This document shows positions 40,645 to 48,644 of a stretch of 64,000 nt of DNA, one piece after another. The stretch is from Nocardioides sp. Root140 (GTDB lineage: Bacteria > Actinomycetota > Actinomycetes > Propionibacteriales > Nocardioidaceae): assembly GCF_001426745.1 (NCBI RefSeq), contig NZ_LMFI01000016.1:89629-153628 (forward strand), given 5' to 3'. Each line of letters begins with the position of its first letter. Position 1 is the first letter of the stretch. A program made the position numbers and the translations under genes. Below the pieces are notes generated by a model. It saw nothing but the letters and a program-made list of their open reading frames with translations. It did not search any database and was not told where the DNA came from.

Positions 40645-40721
40645 CAGGACATTCGACACAGCGCCGAGCGCGTGCGGCAGTGATCCACTGCGCGGCGCTT
40701 GGTCAGCATGGTCGTGAACAT
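40644..40721 (-). CDS. Cysteine-containing leader peptide (25 aa)
   Basis: A 25-residue peptide with the pattern LTKRRAVD...R..SALC, matching the actinobacterial leader peptides found in front of sulfur operons. It holds two cysteines (Cys15 and Cys22). No ribosome site is present; instead TACTGT, a TANNNT -10, ends 7 bp before the ATG, so the message is probably leaderless. Counterparts in mycobacteria act as cysteine-responsive attenuators of the matching operon. Ribosome stalling at Cys codons when cysteine is low would raise expression of the DUF4395, sulfurtransferase and SseC genes. Confidence 0.7.
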   Translation of the reverse strand: MFTTMLTKRRAVDHCRTRSALCRMS

Positions 40722-40853
40722 GCGGGCAACAGTACGCGGGGCACGATCGGGGGCGAAGTCCGAATCTCGCGGAATGGACACTCCATCCACATCATGAGAC
40801 TCGCTGCGGCGTCCTGCGCACGAGGCGGACCGCAACTTCCCGGAAATACAGAA

Positions 40854-40887
40854 CGCGCCAACCGGGTCTCGGGTCCCGGTTGGCGCG
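40854..40887. terminator. Intrinsic terminator of the antiporter gene
   Basis: Perfect 13-bp arms (40854-40866 and 40875-40887) with an 8-base loop. On the leftward strand it is followed by TTCTGTATTT. It lies 125 bp beyond the antiporter stop. The remaining sequence between 40722 and 41012 holds the leader-peptide promoter and otherwise nothing recognisable. Confidence 0.8.
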
Positions 40888-41012
40888 TCGTTGAAAACTA
40901 TAGCGCCCCGTGCCCAGCGGACAACCCGAAACGGAGAAATTCCTCGAAGAAAACTTCCGACGAAGTCCGGGTGGCCGGACGGGGCGCCCGGGCAGCTCGA
41001 AGGGTGGGCAGC

Positions 41013-42884
41013 TCAGCCGGTCACGTGGTGCACGAAGCACCAGCGCCACGACTCCCCGGGCTCCACGGAACGCATCACCCGGTGGCCGGTGTCCTGGAAG
41101 TGCAGCGAGGCATGACGACGGGGTGAGGAGTCGCAGCAGCCGACGTACCCGCAGTCCAGGCACATCCGCAGGTGCACCCACGACGTCCCCTCCTCCAGGC
41201 AGCCGGCGCACTCGCCCGGCGTACCCGGGGACACGTCACCGAAGTCGCGCGTGAGGTCCTCGCAGAGGTCGCCGGTCGCCCGCGCCTCGGTGCGGGTGGC
41301 CCGCACCCGGTCTCCGTCGGCGACCGCGACGTCGATCATGGACTCCTCGATGTCGAGCATGGACAGCACCTCCTGGACGACGTTGTGCGGCACCTGCCCG
41401 CCGCTGCGCACCTCGAGCACCTTGGTGCGCTCGGCCTCGATCATCTGGAGCCTCAGTCGAGCATACGTCTGGCTCGGGGTCTCCTGGTCGCCGTCGGGGT
41501 TGCCGAGCTGCTCCCACACCGCGAAGTTGCGCTGGTCGAGGCGGGCCTTGATCAGCTCGAGCGCGCCGAGCGGGTCGTCCTCGACGTCCTCGACGACCTC
41601 GAGCCCCGCGGCGGTGGCCTGGTGGAGCAGGGTCGCCCGGGCCAGCGCCTCCTCGGCCGGGTCGGGCGAGGGCACCTTGAGGCGGCGGGCCACCCACGGC
41701 AGCGAGAGCCCCTGGAGGAAGAGCGTGCCGGCCACGACGGTGAAGGCGATCAGCAGGAGGATCTCGCGGTGCTCGGTGTGCTCGGGGATCAGGAAGGCCG
41801 CGGCCAGCGTCACGACACCGCGCATGCCGGCCCAGCCGAGCACGAACGTGCTGGTCCAGTGCGTGCCCACCTTGTCCCTGCTGGGCAACGTGAGCAGGTA
41901 GCGCAGTGGGAAGACCCAGACCATCCGGAGCGCCATCACCGCGATCAGCGACAGGCCGCAGATCAGGGCGATCCGGCCGGCGGACAGCTCGCTGTCGGCG
42001 ACGTCCTCGACGATCCAGCGTCCTTGCAGGCCGATCAGCAGGAAGACGGTGTTCTCCAGGACGAACGCGAGGGTGCGCCAGTTCATCCGCTCGGCGATGC
42101 GGGACTGCGCGGTCTGCAGCACCGGCGCCTTATGGCCCAGCAGCAGGCCGGCCACGACCACGGCGATCACACCGCTGGCGTGGATCTGCTCCGCCGCGAG
42201 GTACGCCGCGAACGGGGTCACCAGCGACACACCGGTGTCGAGCAGCGAGTCGGTGATCAGCTTGCGGACCTTGGCCACCACGACGAACGCGATCAGTCCG
42301 ACGATGACGCCACCAACCGCCGCGCGCAGGAAGTCCCAGCCCACGTCGTACAACGCGACCGAGCCCGACATCGCCGCGATCGCCGTACGCAACGCGACCA
42401 GCGCGGTCGCGTCGTTGAGCAGCGACTCGCCCTCGAGGATCGTGACCACGCGTCTGGGCAGTCCGATGCGCCGGGCCACGGCAGTCGCGGCGACCGCGTC
42501 GGGCGGCGCCACCACGGCACCGATCGCGATCGCGGCCGGCCAGCCGACGCCCGGCAGCAGGAGGTGTACGACGAGCGCGACGCCGGCCGTGGTGAAGATG
42601 ACCAGCCCGATCGAGAGCAACAGGATCGAGCGGCGGTTGGCGTTGAAGTCGACCAGGGAGGTCGACAGCGCGGCGCTGTAGAGCAGTGGTGGCAGCAGGC
42701 CCAGCAGCACGACGTCGTGGTCGAGGTGCACTTCGGGGACCACGGGCACGAAGCTGGCCGCGATGCCCGCCGCGATGAGCAGCATCGGGGCTGGGAAGTC
42801 CAGGCGTTGGGCCAGGCCGGTCAGGGCCAGGACGGCCACGGCCAGCACGATGAGTTGAAAGGCGATCTCCACGAGCGCCATCAT
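41013..42884 (-). CDS. Na+/H+ antiporter (CPA1/NhaP type) with C-terminal UBP zinc finger
   Basis: A 623-residue protein. Residues 1-400 are the antiporter with about 12 helices. GAVVAPPDAVAATAVARRIG and GESLLNDATALVAL carry the conserved Asp residues of CPA1 exchangers, and WAGMRGVVTLAAAFLIP is the late helix. A soluble helical stretch (about 410-530) follows. The last 70 residues form a UBP-type zinc finger (CAGCLEEGTSW, MCLDCGYVGCCD, HASLHFQDTGHRVM). It exchanges Na+ or K+ for H+. The role of the zinc finger, a ubiquitin-binding fold in eukaryotes, is unknown in bacteria. Confidence 0.92.
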   Translation of the reverse strand: MMALVEIAFQLIVLAVAVLALTGLAQRLDFPAPMLLIAAGIAASFVPVVPEVHLDHDVVLLGLLPPLLYSAALSTSLVDFNANRRSILLLSIGLVIFTTAGVALVVHLLLPGVGWPAAIAIGAVVAPPDAVAATAVARRIGLPRRVVTILEGESLLNDATALVALRTAIAAMSGSVALYDVGWDFLRAAVGGVIVGLIAFVVVAKVRKLITDSLLDTGVSLVTPFAAYLAAEQIHASGVIAVVVAGLLLGHKAPVLQTAQSRIAERMNWRTLAFVLENTVFLLIGLQGRWIVEDVADSELSAGRIALICGLSLIAVMALRMVWVFPLRYLLTLPSRDKVGTHWTSTFVLGWAGMRGVVTLAAAFLIPEHTEHREILLLIAFTVVAGTLFLQGLSLPWVARRLKVPSPDPAEEALARATLLHQATAAGLEVVEDVEDDPLGALELIKARLDQRNFAVWEQLGNPDGDQETPSQTYARLRLQMIEAERTKVLEVRSGGQVPHNVVQEVLSMLDIEESMIDVAVADGDRVRATRTEARATGDLCEDLTRDFGDVSPGTPGECAGCLEEGTSWVHLRMCLDCGYVGCCDSSPRRHASLHFQDTGHRVMRSVEPGESWRWCFVHHVTG

Positions 42885-42990
42885 CCCCCGTCCCCGCCCC
42901 CACCTCGAGCAACGCGGGGGTCACGGTCGCTCCACACGCGTCATGCCGCGGGCGAACCGTCCACACCACCGCACAAGTGGGGCCTCGACG

Positions 42991-43902
42991 TCAGGCGGTC
43001 GGCTGGGCCACCCACAGCATCGGGTCGCCCCAGCCGAGCTCGCTGATGCCGTGGCTGTCCAGGGCCAGCACCACGAGGGTGCGGCGGTGGGCGGCGAAGG
43101 TCAGCACGTGCGCGATCATCCCGCCGTAGGTGAACACCTCGGGCTGCTCGCAGATCGCGTCCACGAACGTGTCGTCGAGACGCCCGGCGGCCACCACGTC
43201 GCGCACGTGGGCGAGGTACGTCGGCCCCTCGTCGGCGAGCCTGGACCGCATCGAGGCCAGCGACTCGTGGTCCTCGAGGGACCAGTCGTAGTCGCGGTTG
43301 GCCATCGCCGCGTTCCACATGCCCATCTGGCCGATCAGCCGGGAGAGCAGCGCGCGGATGGTCTGCTCGTCCTCGTCGACGTCCAGCCCGATCCGTCGGT
43401 CGAGCTGCTCGTCGGTGAGCCGCTCGGCCAGTCGCACCATCTCGCCGGTCAGCCAGACGTGGTGCTCCACCATCTTCGTCAACAGATCCATCGAACTCAC
43501 CTTGTCTCTCGCCGGCAGGCGCAGGCTGGCCGGCGGGTGGAAGTGCACGCCGCTGGGCGCGGCGATCTGGATGTGACCGGGCTTGCGGCGCCAGGCCGAC
43601 GGGGTCGTCCCGTACGCCTTCGCGAAGGCGCGGGTGAACGCCTCGTGCGAGCCGTAGCCGGCCTCGACCGCGATGTCGATCAGCGGTGCCTTCGTCGAGA
43701 TCATGCGGTACGCCGCCCGCTCGAGGAGCACTCGACGGCGCAGGGCCGAGGGTGGTTCGCCGGCCACGGACCGGATCATCCGGTCGAAGTGGAACCGGGA
43801 GAAGTGCAGCCTGGCGGCCAGCTCCTCACCCGTCGCCTCGTGGTCGTCGAGCGCCTCGGTGAGGTGGTCGACGAAGTCCACGAAGGTGTCGGTTGCGGTC
43901 AT
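42991..43902 (-). CDS. AraC-type HTH fused to a DinB-like domain
   Basis: A 303-residue protein. Residues about 10-110 are two AraC-type helix-turn-helix units (LAARLHFSRFHFDRMIRSVAGEPPSALRRR and IDIAVEAGYGSHEAFTRAFAKAYGTTPSAWRR). Residues about 145-300 form a four-helix DinB-like domain (MVEHHVWLTGEMVRLAERL, LSRLIGQMGMWNAAM, GGMIAHVLTFAAHRRTLVVLAL), with His residues placed for metal binding. AGAGGA is 8 bp before the ATG at 43902. It could be a regulator sensing a ligand through the DinB fold. Target unknown. Confidence 0.85.
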   Translation of the reverse strand: MTATDTFVDFVDHLTEALDDHEATGEELAARLHFSRFHFDRMIRSVAGEPPSALRRRVLLERAAYRMISTKAPLIDIAVEAGYGSHEAFTRAFAKAYGTTPSAWRRKPGHIQIAAPSGVHFHPPASLRLPARDKVSSMDLLTKMVEHHVWLTGEMVRLAERLTDEQLDRRIGLDVDEDEQTIRALLSRLIGQMGMWNAAMANRDYDWSLEDHESLASMRSRLADEGPTYLAHVRDVVAAGRLDDTFVDAICEQPEVFTYGGMIAHVLTFAAHRRTLVVLALDSHGISELGWGDPMLWVAQPTA

Positions 43903-43969
43903 GTCACCCATCCTCTGCGGCAGGTGCGACCGGCCGCTTGATCGGCCTTGCCGCAGTTTCGGTCCGGCG

Positions 43970-44314
43970 TCAGGCCGGGGTCAGCGAGCCGATCCCGCTG
44001 CCGTAGTGCGTCTCATAGGTGTAGCGCACCTGCGCGTCACCGGGTGGCAGGATCAGCGACGCGGCCTGTCCGATGATGTCGCCCTCGAGGTGGACGCTGA
44101 CGTGCACGTTGCGGTCGGCCGGGATCTCGAACGACACGAGTCCCCACACGACGACGTACTGCCGGCCGTCGATGCTGGCCAGCGGGCGGTACTTCGAATG
44201 CACCATGCCGTTGCCGGTGGTGAGGTTCAGCGACAGCAGCCGCGTGGCGCCCGTGTGGAAGTCGACGTACGGGATCACGGAGGCCTGGCGGCTCAGCTCT
44301 GAGGGTTCACTCAT
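43970..44314 (-). CDS. Hypothetical cytosolic beta-rich protein (114 aa)
   Basis: No family was recognised. The sequence is beta-rich with no signal peptide or membrane helix: SVIPYVDFHTGATRLLSLNLTTGNGMVHSKYRP, QYVVVWGLVSFEIP, VHVSVHLEGDIIGQAASLILPPG, RYTYETHYGSG. AGGAGG is 6 bp upstream of the ATG at 44314. It lies 41 bp after the TetR regulator gene on the same strand and may be cotranscribed with it. Confidence 0.65.
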   Translation of the reverse strand: MSEPSELSRQASVIPYVDFHTGATRLLSLNLTTGNGMVHSKYRPLASIDGRQYVVVWGLVSFEIPADRNVHVSVHLEGDIIGQAASLILPPGDAQVRYTYETHYGSGIGSLTPA

Positions 44315-44355
44315 GACCGCCTCCTTCCCCGATGGCGACGGTTCAACCCGCCGGC

Positions 44356-44973
44356 TCAACCAGCAGGTCGGATCAACGGGTCGAGGACCGAGCGCACGGC
44401 AGCGACGAGTCGGTCGGTGTCGAAGCGGTCGGGGTCCTCGAGGACGAGCCGGCCGAAGTGCTCGAGGATCGCGAGGACCGCGTGCGCCAGGACCTCACTG
44501 TCCGAACCGGGCAGGACCGAGTCGACGAGCACGGCGACGTGGTGGCGCACCAGCTCACGGTCGGCATCAATGCGGGAGCGCACGGCGTCGGGGGTGCCGT
44601 GGCCGGCAAGCAGGATCGGCTGCCAGGTCAGCGGGTCCTCGCGCAGCTGTCGCACCATGGTGGCGACCGTCACGTCGATCAGCGCGTCGAGGTCGTCGGG
44701 GTCGGCCTCGTCGGGCAGGGCAGCCAGCAGCTGGGCCATCGCACGGACCTGCTGGCGGTCGAGCAGGGCGAGCAGCAGCGGCCCGAGCCCGTCGTAGGCG
44801 CCGTACACCACGGGCCGGGTGACGCCGGCCTCCTTGGCGATCGCGTCGATCGACACCCGGTCGTAGCCGTCGCGCACGATGATGCGGATCGCGGCGTCGA
44901 GGATCTGCTCCCGGCGCTCCTCGATCGGCACGCGTGCGGCGTACGGGCGACGGCGCTGCGTCTGTGACGACAT
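44356..44973 (-). CDS. TetR-family repressor
   Basis: A 205-residue TetR protein. The N-terminal helix-turn-helix reads RREQILDAAIRIIVRDGYDRVSIDAIAKEAGVTRPVVYGAYDG. The remainder is a helical ligand domain. The start at 44973 has AAGG about 9 bp upstream. It is divergent from an MpaB-type oxygenase gene, with a 24-bp operator between them. It should repress that gene and itself. Ligand unknown. Confidence 0.92.
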   Translation of the reverse strand: MSSQTQRRRPYAARVPIEERREQILDAAIRIIVRDGYDRVSIDAIAKEAGVTRPVVYGAYDGLGPLLLALLDRQQVRAMAQLLAALPDEADPDDLDALIDVTVATMVRQLREDPLTWQPILLAGHGTPDAVRSRIDADRELVRHHVAVLVDSVLPGSDSEVLAHAVLAILEHFGRLVLEDPDRFDTDRLVAAVRSVLDPLIRPAG

Positions 44974-45004
44974 GGGAAACACCTTAGGTGGACGACCCTT
45001 CACA

Positions 45005-45028
45005 AATTACTACATGTGTGTAGTAATT
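45005..45028. promoter_or_regulatory. TetR operator and divergent promoter
   Basis: Perfect 10-bp arms AATTACTACA and TGTAGTAATT separated by TGTG. It is AT-rich in a GC-rich genome. On the plus strand TTCACA (44999-45004) and TAGTAA (45021-45026) make a -35/-10 pair with 16 bp between, so a bound repressor would block polymerase directly. Confidence 0.8.
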
Positions 45029-45079
45029 AGGTCATGGCGCCGGCACCGAGAGCGGCGCGACACGAGAAGGAGGGCCGCA

Positions 45080-46147
45080 ATGGCCATCGCGATGCGCAGG
45101 ACCAAGCAGGTCGAACCCCACGAGGACTACGGGTTCTTCGGCCCCGACTCCGTGACCTGGAAGGTGTGGAGCTACCCCTCGTCCCTGACCGTGGGCTTCC
45201 AGCGCGCGGTCGTCGTCGAGGAGCTCGACCCCGCCCTGATCGCGGCCGTCGACAAGACCCACGACATCTACAAGCGACCGCGCACCCGCTACGACCGCAC
45301 CCTGCGCTACTTCGCGATGGTCGCGTTCGGCGACTCGCGCTCGACCTCCCAGGTCGCCGACGTGCTGGTCAAGATCCACTCCAAGGCGATCGGCACCGAC
45401 GAGGTCACCGGCATCCGGTACGACGCCAACGACCCCGAGTCGCAGCTGTGGATCCACCTGACCGCGTGGCACTCGATCCTCAAGGCCTACGAGATGTACG
45501 GACCCGGCAAGCTCTCCGCCGAGGACGAGGAGCAGTACTGGGCCGAGTGCAGGGTCGCCGCCGAGCTGCAGACCTGCGACCAGTCCGACATCCCGCGCAA
45601 CCGCGAGGAGCTGCACGCCTACTACGAGCGGATGCGGCCCCAGCTGCTCGGCTCCGACATCGCGAAGCAGGCGATGCACCACCTGCTCAACGCCAAGGTG
45701 ATGCTGCCTCCGGCGCCCCTGCTGCTCCGGCCGGGGATGCTGGCGGTCAACGCGGTGCTCCGCGCGGCCACGATCGCGACCATGCCGCGCTGGATGCGCG
45801 AGATGGGCGGCCTGCGCCAGTCGCGGGCGGTCGACGTGGCCGTGCTGCCGATCATGAAGGCCTCGCTGTGGCTGGTGCAGGTGCATCCGAGGATCGAGCT
45901 CGCCGTGCTCGGCCTGCTCTCCCCGGCCACCGTGCCCGTGGTGACGCCGATCCTGCTCGGCGTACCACCCACGAACCCGGAGGTCGTCACACCGGCGATG
46001 GCGCGCGAGCGCTACGGCTACGACCGACCCCGCGAGGCGCACCTCGAGTGGCGGACCAAGCAGCACCAGCGCGTGTTCGGCGAGGGTGCCGCGCCCTCCG
46101 ACGCCGGTCTCGTCGAGTCCCAGGAGATGCTCGGCCGGCTGGGCTGA
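45080..46147 (+). CDS. Oxygenase MpaB-family protein (DUF2236)
   Basis: A 355-residue protein. YGFFGPDSVTWKVWSYPSSLTVGFQRAVVVEELDP is the N-terminal family signature. IHSKAIGTDEVTGIRYDANDPESQLWIHLTAWHSIL carries conserved Arg and His, and a later SDIPRNREELHAYYERMRPQL also fits DUF2236. Relatives are heme proteins such as rubber oxygenase Lcp and MpaB. No signal peptide, so intracellular. AGGAGG is 7 bp before the ATG. It is controlled by the divergent TetR repressor. Substrate unknown. Confidence 0.88.
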   Translation: MAIAMRRTKQVEPHEDYGFFGPDSVTWKVWSYPSSLTVGFQRAVVVEELDPALIAAVDKTHDIYKRPRTRYDRTLRYFAMVAFGDSRSTSQVADVLVKIHSKAIGTDEVTGIRYDANDPESQLWIHLTAWHSILKAYEMYGPGKLSAEDEEQYWAECRVAAELQTCDQSDIPRNREELHAYYERMRPQLLGSDIAKQAMHHLLNAKVMLPPAPLLLRPGMLAVNAVLRAATIATMPRWMREMGGLRQSRAVDVAVLPIMKASLWLVQVHPRIELAVLGLLSPATVPVVTPILLGVPPTNPEVVTPAMARERYGYDRPREAHLEWRTKQHQRVFGEGAAPSDAGLVESQEMLGRLG

Positions 46148-46152
46148 CAGGG

Positions 46153-46194
46153 CCGTCCCGGAACAGGACGGGCCCGGCCAACCGGCCGGGCCCG
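46153..46194. terminator. Bidirectional terminator
   Basis: Two hairpins follow the oxygenase stop: CCGTCC/GGACGG (46153-46171) and a perfect 11-bp stem (46169-46179 and 46184-46194, loop AACC). On the plus strand the second is followed by CCTTGT. It separates the oxygenase from the convergent lipoprotein gene. Confidence 0.75.
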
Positions 46195-46208
46195 CCTTGT
46201 GCCATCAC

Positions 46209-46856
46209 TCAGGCGCAGGTGTGATCGCCCTGCGTGTTGTCGGCGACCTTGTCACCCTCGAGGGTGAGGGTGCGGGCCCTGGTGCCGTCGGGGCCGACGC
46301 AGACGTCCACGGAGCCAGACTCGACGCCCACCACGGTGACCATGAACGGCCCGTCGTGGCCGGCGTGACGCTCCACGTAGGCGCTGGCCCGCTTGAAACG
46401 GTCGGCGGTCGTGGCCGCCTGCAGGTCGCCGAGGTCGGCGCCACTCGAGGCCACCGCGGCCTGACGGGCCTCGAAAAACCCGGCCGCCGCCTGCGCGCTC
46501 GGGTCGTCGGCGAACTCACCGAGGTCGACCGTGACATTTCCGGACCCGGCCGCGCCTGCGTCCGACCCGGCGTCGGTGCCGTCGCCGGCTGCCTCGTCAG
46601 CCGACTCGTCGTCCGACATCCCGGCCTTGTCCTTGGCCTTGGTCTTGGCCTCCTCGGCCTTCGCCTTCGCCTTGCCCTTGGCCTCCTCGGCCTTCTGGGA
46701 GGCCTTCTCGGACGCCTCGGCCTTGGCCGACGCTGCGGCCTCGGCCGCCTTGTCCTTGGCGTCGTTGCCTGCCTTCTCCGCCTCCGAACAGCCCGTCAGG
46801 CTGATCGCGACGAAGACCGTGGCGGCAACTGCTGTCATCACTCGTGTGTGGCGCAT
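46209..46856 (-). CDS. Lipoprotein with Ala/Lys/Glu-rich helical repeat region
   Basis: A 215-residue protein with a lipoprotein signal (VAISLTGCSEA, cysteine near residue 24). Residues about 25-85 are a low-complexity, highly charged helix of A/K/E repeats (KAEEAKGKAKAKAEEAKTKA), likely coiled coil. An acidic Gly/Ala/Asp linker follows. The C-terminal 100 residues form a small domain (DLGEFADDPSAQAAAGFFEARQ, MVTVVGVESGSVDVCVGPDG). AAAGGA is 7 bp before the ATG at 46856. It is anchored on the outer face of the membrane. Function unknown. Confidence 0.8.
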   Translation of the reverse strand: MRHTRVMTAVAATVFVAISLTGCSEAEKAGNDAKDKAAEAAASAKAEASEKASQKAEEAKGKAKAKAEEAKTKAKDKAGMSDDESADEAAGDGTDAGSDAGAAGSGNVTVDLGEFADDPSAQAAAGFFEARQAAVASSGADLGDLQAATTADRFKRASAYVERHAGHDGPFMVTVVGVESGSVDVCVGPDGTRARTLTLEGDKVADNTQGDHTCA

Positions 46857-46985
46857 GTACGTCCTTTGACTACTTGGCAAGTCCCCGAGAGGGACATCTG
46901 TGCACCGGGCGCAACGGAGCTGACACGGGGGCGTTATGCGGCAATGCCACGAAGTGAGACGGCCACGCTCAGACCGGCCCCGAAT

Positions 46986-48644
46986 TCATCGCAGCGCCCG
47001 GATCCGTTCATCCAGCGCACGACGGTTGTCGCGACGGCAGGCGACCTCGACGACCTCGATGCCGCCGTTCGGGCCGGCCAGCGCCTGCTCCAGCTCGGGC
47101 AGCGACCCGACCTTCCAGTGCGGGGTGCGAGTGGCCGCGCACAGGCTGGCCACGTCGACGCCGTGGGGGGTGCCGAAGAGCTTGTCGTAGCGGTCGGCGA
47201 ACCGGTCGTCCCCCTGCTCGAGCATCGCGAAGATCGATCCGCCGTCGTCGTTGACCACCACGATCGTCAGGTCGGGCCGGGCCTCGTCGGGGCCGATCAC
47301 CAGCGCGTTGGCGTCGTGCAGGAACGTCACGTCGCCCATCAGCACGAGGTTCCGCTCGCCGTGCGGCCTGGCCAGGGCGGCACCGATGGCGGTCGAGATG
47401 GTGCCGTCGATGCCGGCCAGTCCGCGGTTGGCGACGATCCTGCGCCGCTCCCCCACCGTGTAGGGCCGCGCCATCAGGTCGAGGTCGCGGATCGGGCTCG
47501 ACGCACCGATCAGGAGCAGGCCACTGGGCGGTACGGCGGCACTGACCGCGCGCGCCACGTCGTACGGCGTGGGCCCGGGCTGCTCGGCGAGGAGCCGGTC
47601 CAGGTCGCGTGAGACGCGGGCATCGGCGGCGCGCCACTCCTCCAGCCAGGCCGGGTCGTCCTTGCCCTGCGTGGTCAGCGCGGCGACCTCGCGGTCGACG
47701 GGGAAAGGGCGCCGGGCCCACCAGCCGCGCGCCCGCACCGAGACCACCTCGACGTCCTCGCGCTCGAGGAGCCGGGTGACCGGGCGGGAGAGGGTCGGGT
47801 GACCGGCGACGACCACGCGCTCGATGCGGCCGCCGAGCTCACCGTCGAGCAACAGCCGGTAGCAACGCAACGCATGGGTGCCGTTGCGGGATCCGCTGCT
47901 CGGCTCGGCGAGCAGCGGCCAGTCGGCGTTCTCCGCCAGCACCCGGGCCGGCGGGCCGGCGTCGTCCCCGGCGACGACGACGGTGCGGGGACCCAGCGGA
48001 AGGGTCTCGGGGTCGGGGCGATCCGGCTTCGGTCGGGTCGATGCGTCGGCCGACGACGGGTCGGCAGGTGCGGTGCGGTGCCACGGGGCGTCGGGCACCA
48101 GCGGCGGGGTGAACTGCACGTTGAGGTGCACCGGCCGGCCACCGTGACGGCTGGCGCGGGGACCGGCCGCGGAGCGGAGCTCGCCGAGGGCCTCGCGGGC
48201 CGCGTCGAGGTCGTCGGGTCCGGCGAGGTCGACGAAGGACGCCGCCTCCCCGAAGATGCGCACCTGGTCGGTGGTCTGGCTGGCACCCGTGCCGCGCACG
48301 GAGGCCGGCCGGTCGGCGGTCACCACGACCAGCGAGACCCCGGCATGGGCGGCCTCGAGCACGGCGGGGTGCAGGTTCGCCACGGCCGTGCCCGACGTGC
48401 ACATCACCGCGGCGGGCGCCCCGACCTTCGCCATGCCCAGCGCCAGGAAGCCGGCAGTGCGCTCGTCGAGTCGGGTGTGCAACCTGATCCGGCCGTCGCG
48501 GGCGGCGTCCCAGGCCGCGAAGGCCAACGGTGCGTTGCGCGAGCCGGGCGCGAGCACGACCTCGGTGACGCCGGCGGCGACCAGGTCGTCGAGCACCGAA
48601 CGCGCCAGCAGGGTCGAGGGATTGGCACGCGGCGGCGGGGTCAT
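46986..48644 (-). CDS. menD: MenD, SEPHCHC synthase
   Basis: A 552-residue thiamine-diphosphate enzyme. It starts MTPPPRANPSTLLARSVLDDLVAAGV. The substrate region APGSRNAPLAFA and the catalytic-glutamate segment RLDERTAGFLALGMAK are present, and the ThDP motif is GDVTFLHDANAL followed by NDDGGSIF. It joins 2-oxoglutarate to isochorismate in menaquinone synthesis. GGAAGGA lies 9 bp before the ATG, which overlaps the menC stop by 4 bp. The order on the leftward strand is menE, menC, menD. Confidence 0.95.
   Translation of the reverse strand: MTPPPRANPSTLLARSVLDDLVAAGVTEVVLAPGSRNAPLAFAAWDAARDGRIRLHTRLDERTAGFLALGMAKVGAPAAVMCTSGTAVANLHPAVLEAAHAGVSLVVVTADRPASVRGTGASQTTDQVRIFGEAASFVDLAGPDDLDAAREALGELRSAAGPRASRHGGRPVHLNVQFTPPLVPDAPWHRTAPADPSSADASTRPKPDRPDPETLPLGPRTVVVAGDDAGPPARVLAENADWPLLAEPSSGSRNGTHALRCYRLLLDGELGGRIERVVVAGHPTLSRPVTRLLEREDVEVVSVRARGWWARRPFPVDREVAALTTQGKDDPAWLEEWRAADARVSRDLDRLLAEQPGPTPYDVARAVSAAVPPSGLLLIGASSPIRDLDLMARPYTVGERRRIVANRGLAGIDGTISTAIGAALARPHGERNLVLMGDVTFLHDANALVIGPDEARPDLTIVVVNDDGGSIFAMLEQGDDRFADRYDKLFGTPHGVDVASLCAATRTPHWKVGSLPELEQALAGPNGGIEVVEVACRRDNRRALDERIRALR

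Noticed and set aside
40587..41126. A rightward frame across the leader region and antiporter end
   Set aside because: No similarity, crosses a terminator and the end of a real gene, and has no ribosome site. The leftward 25-codon leader explains the region better.
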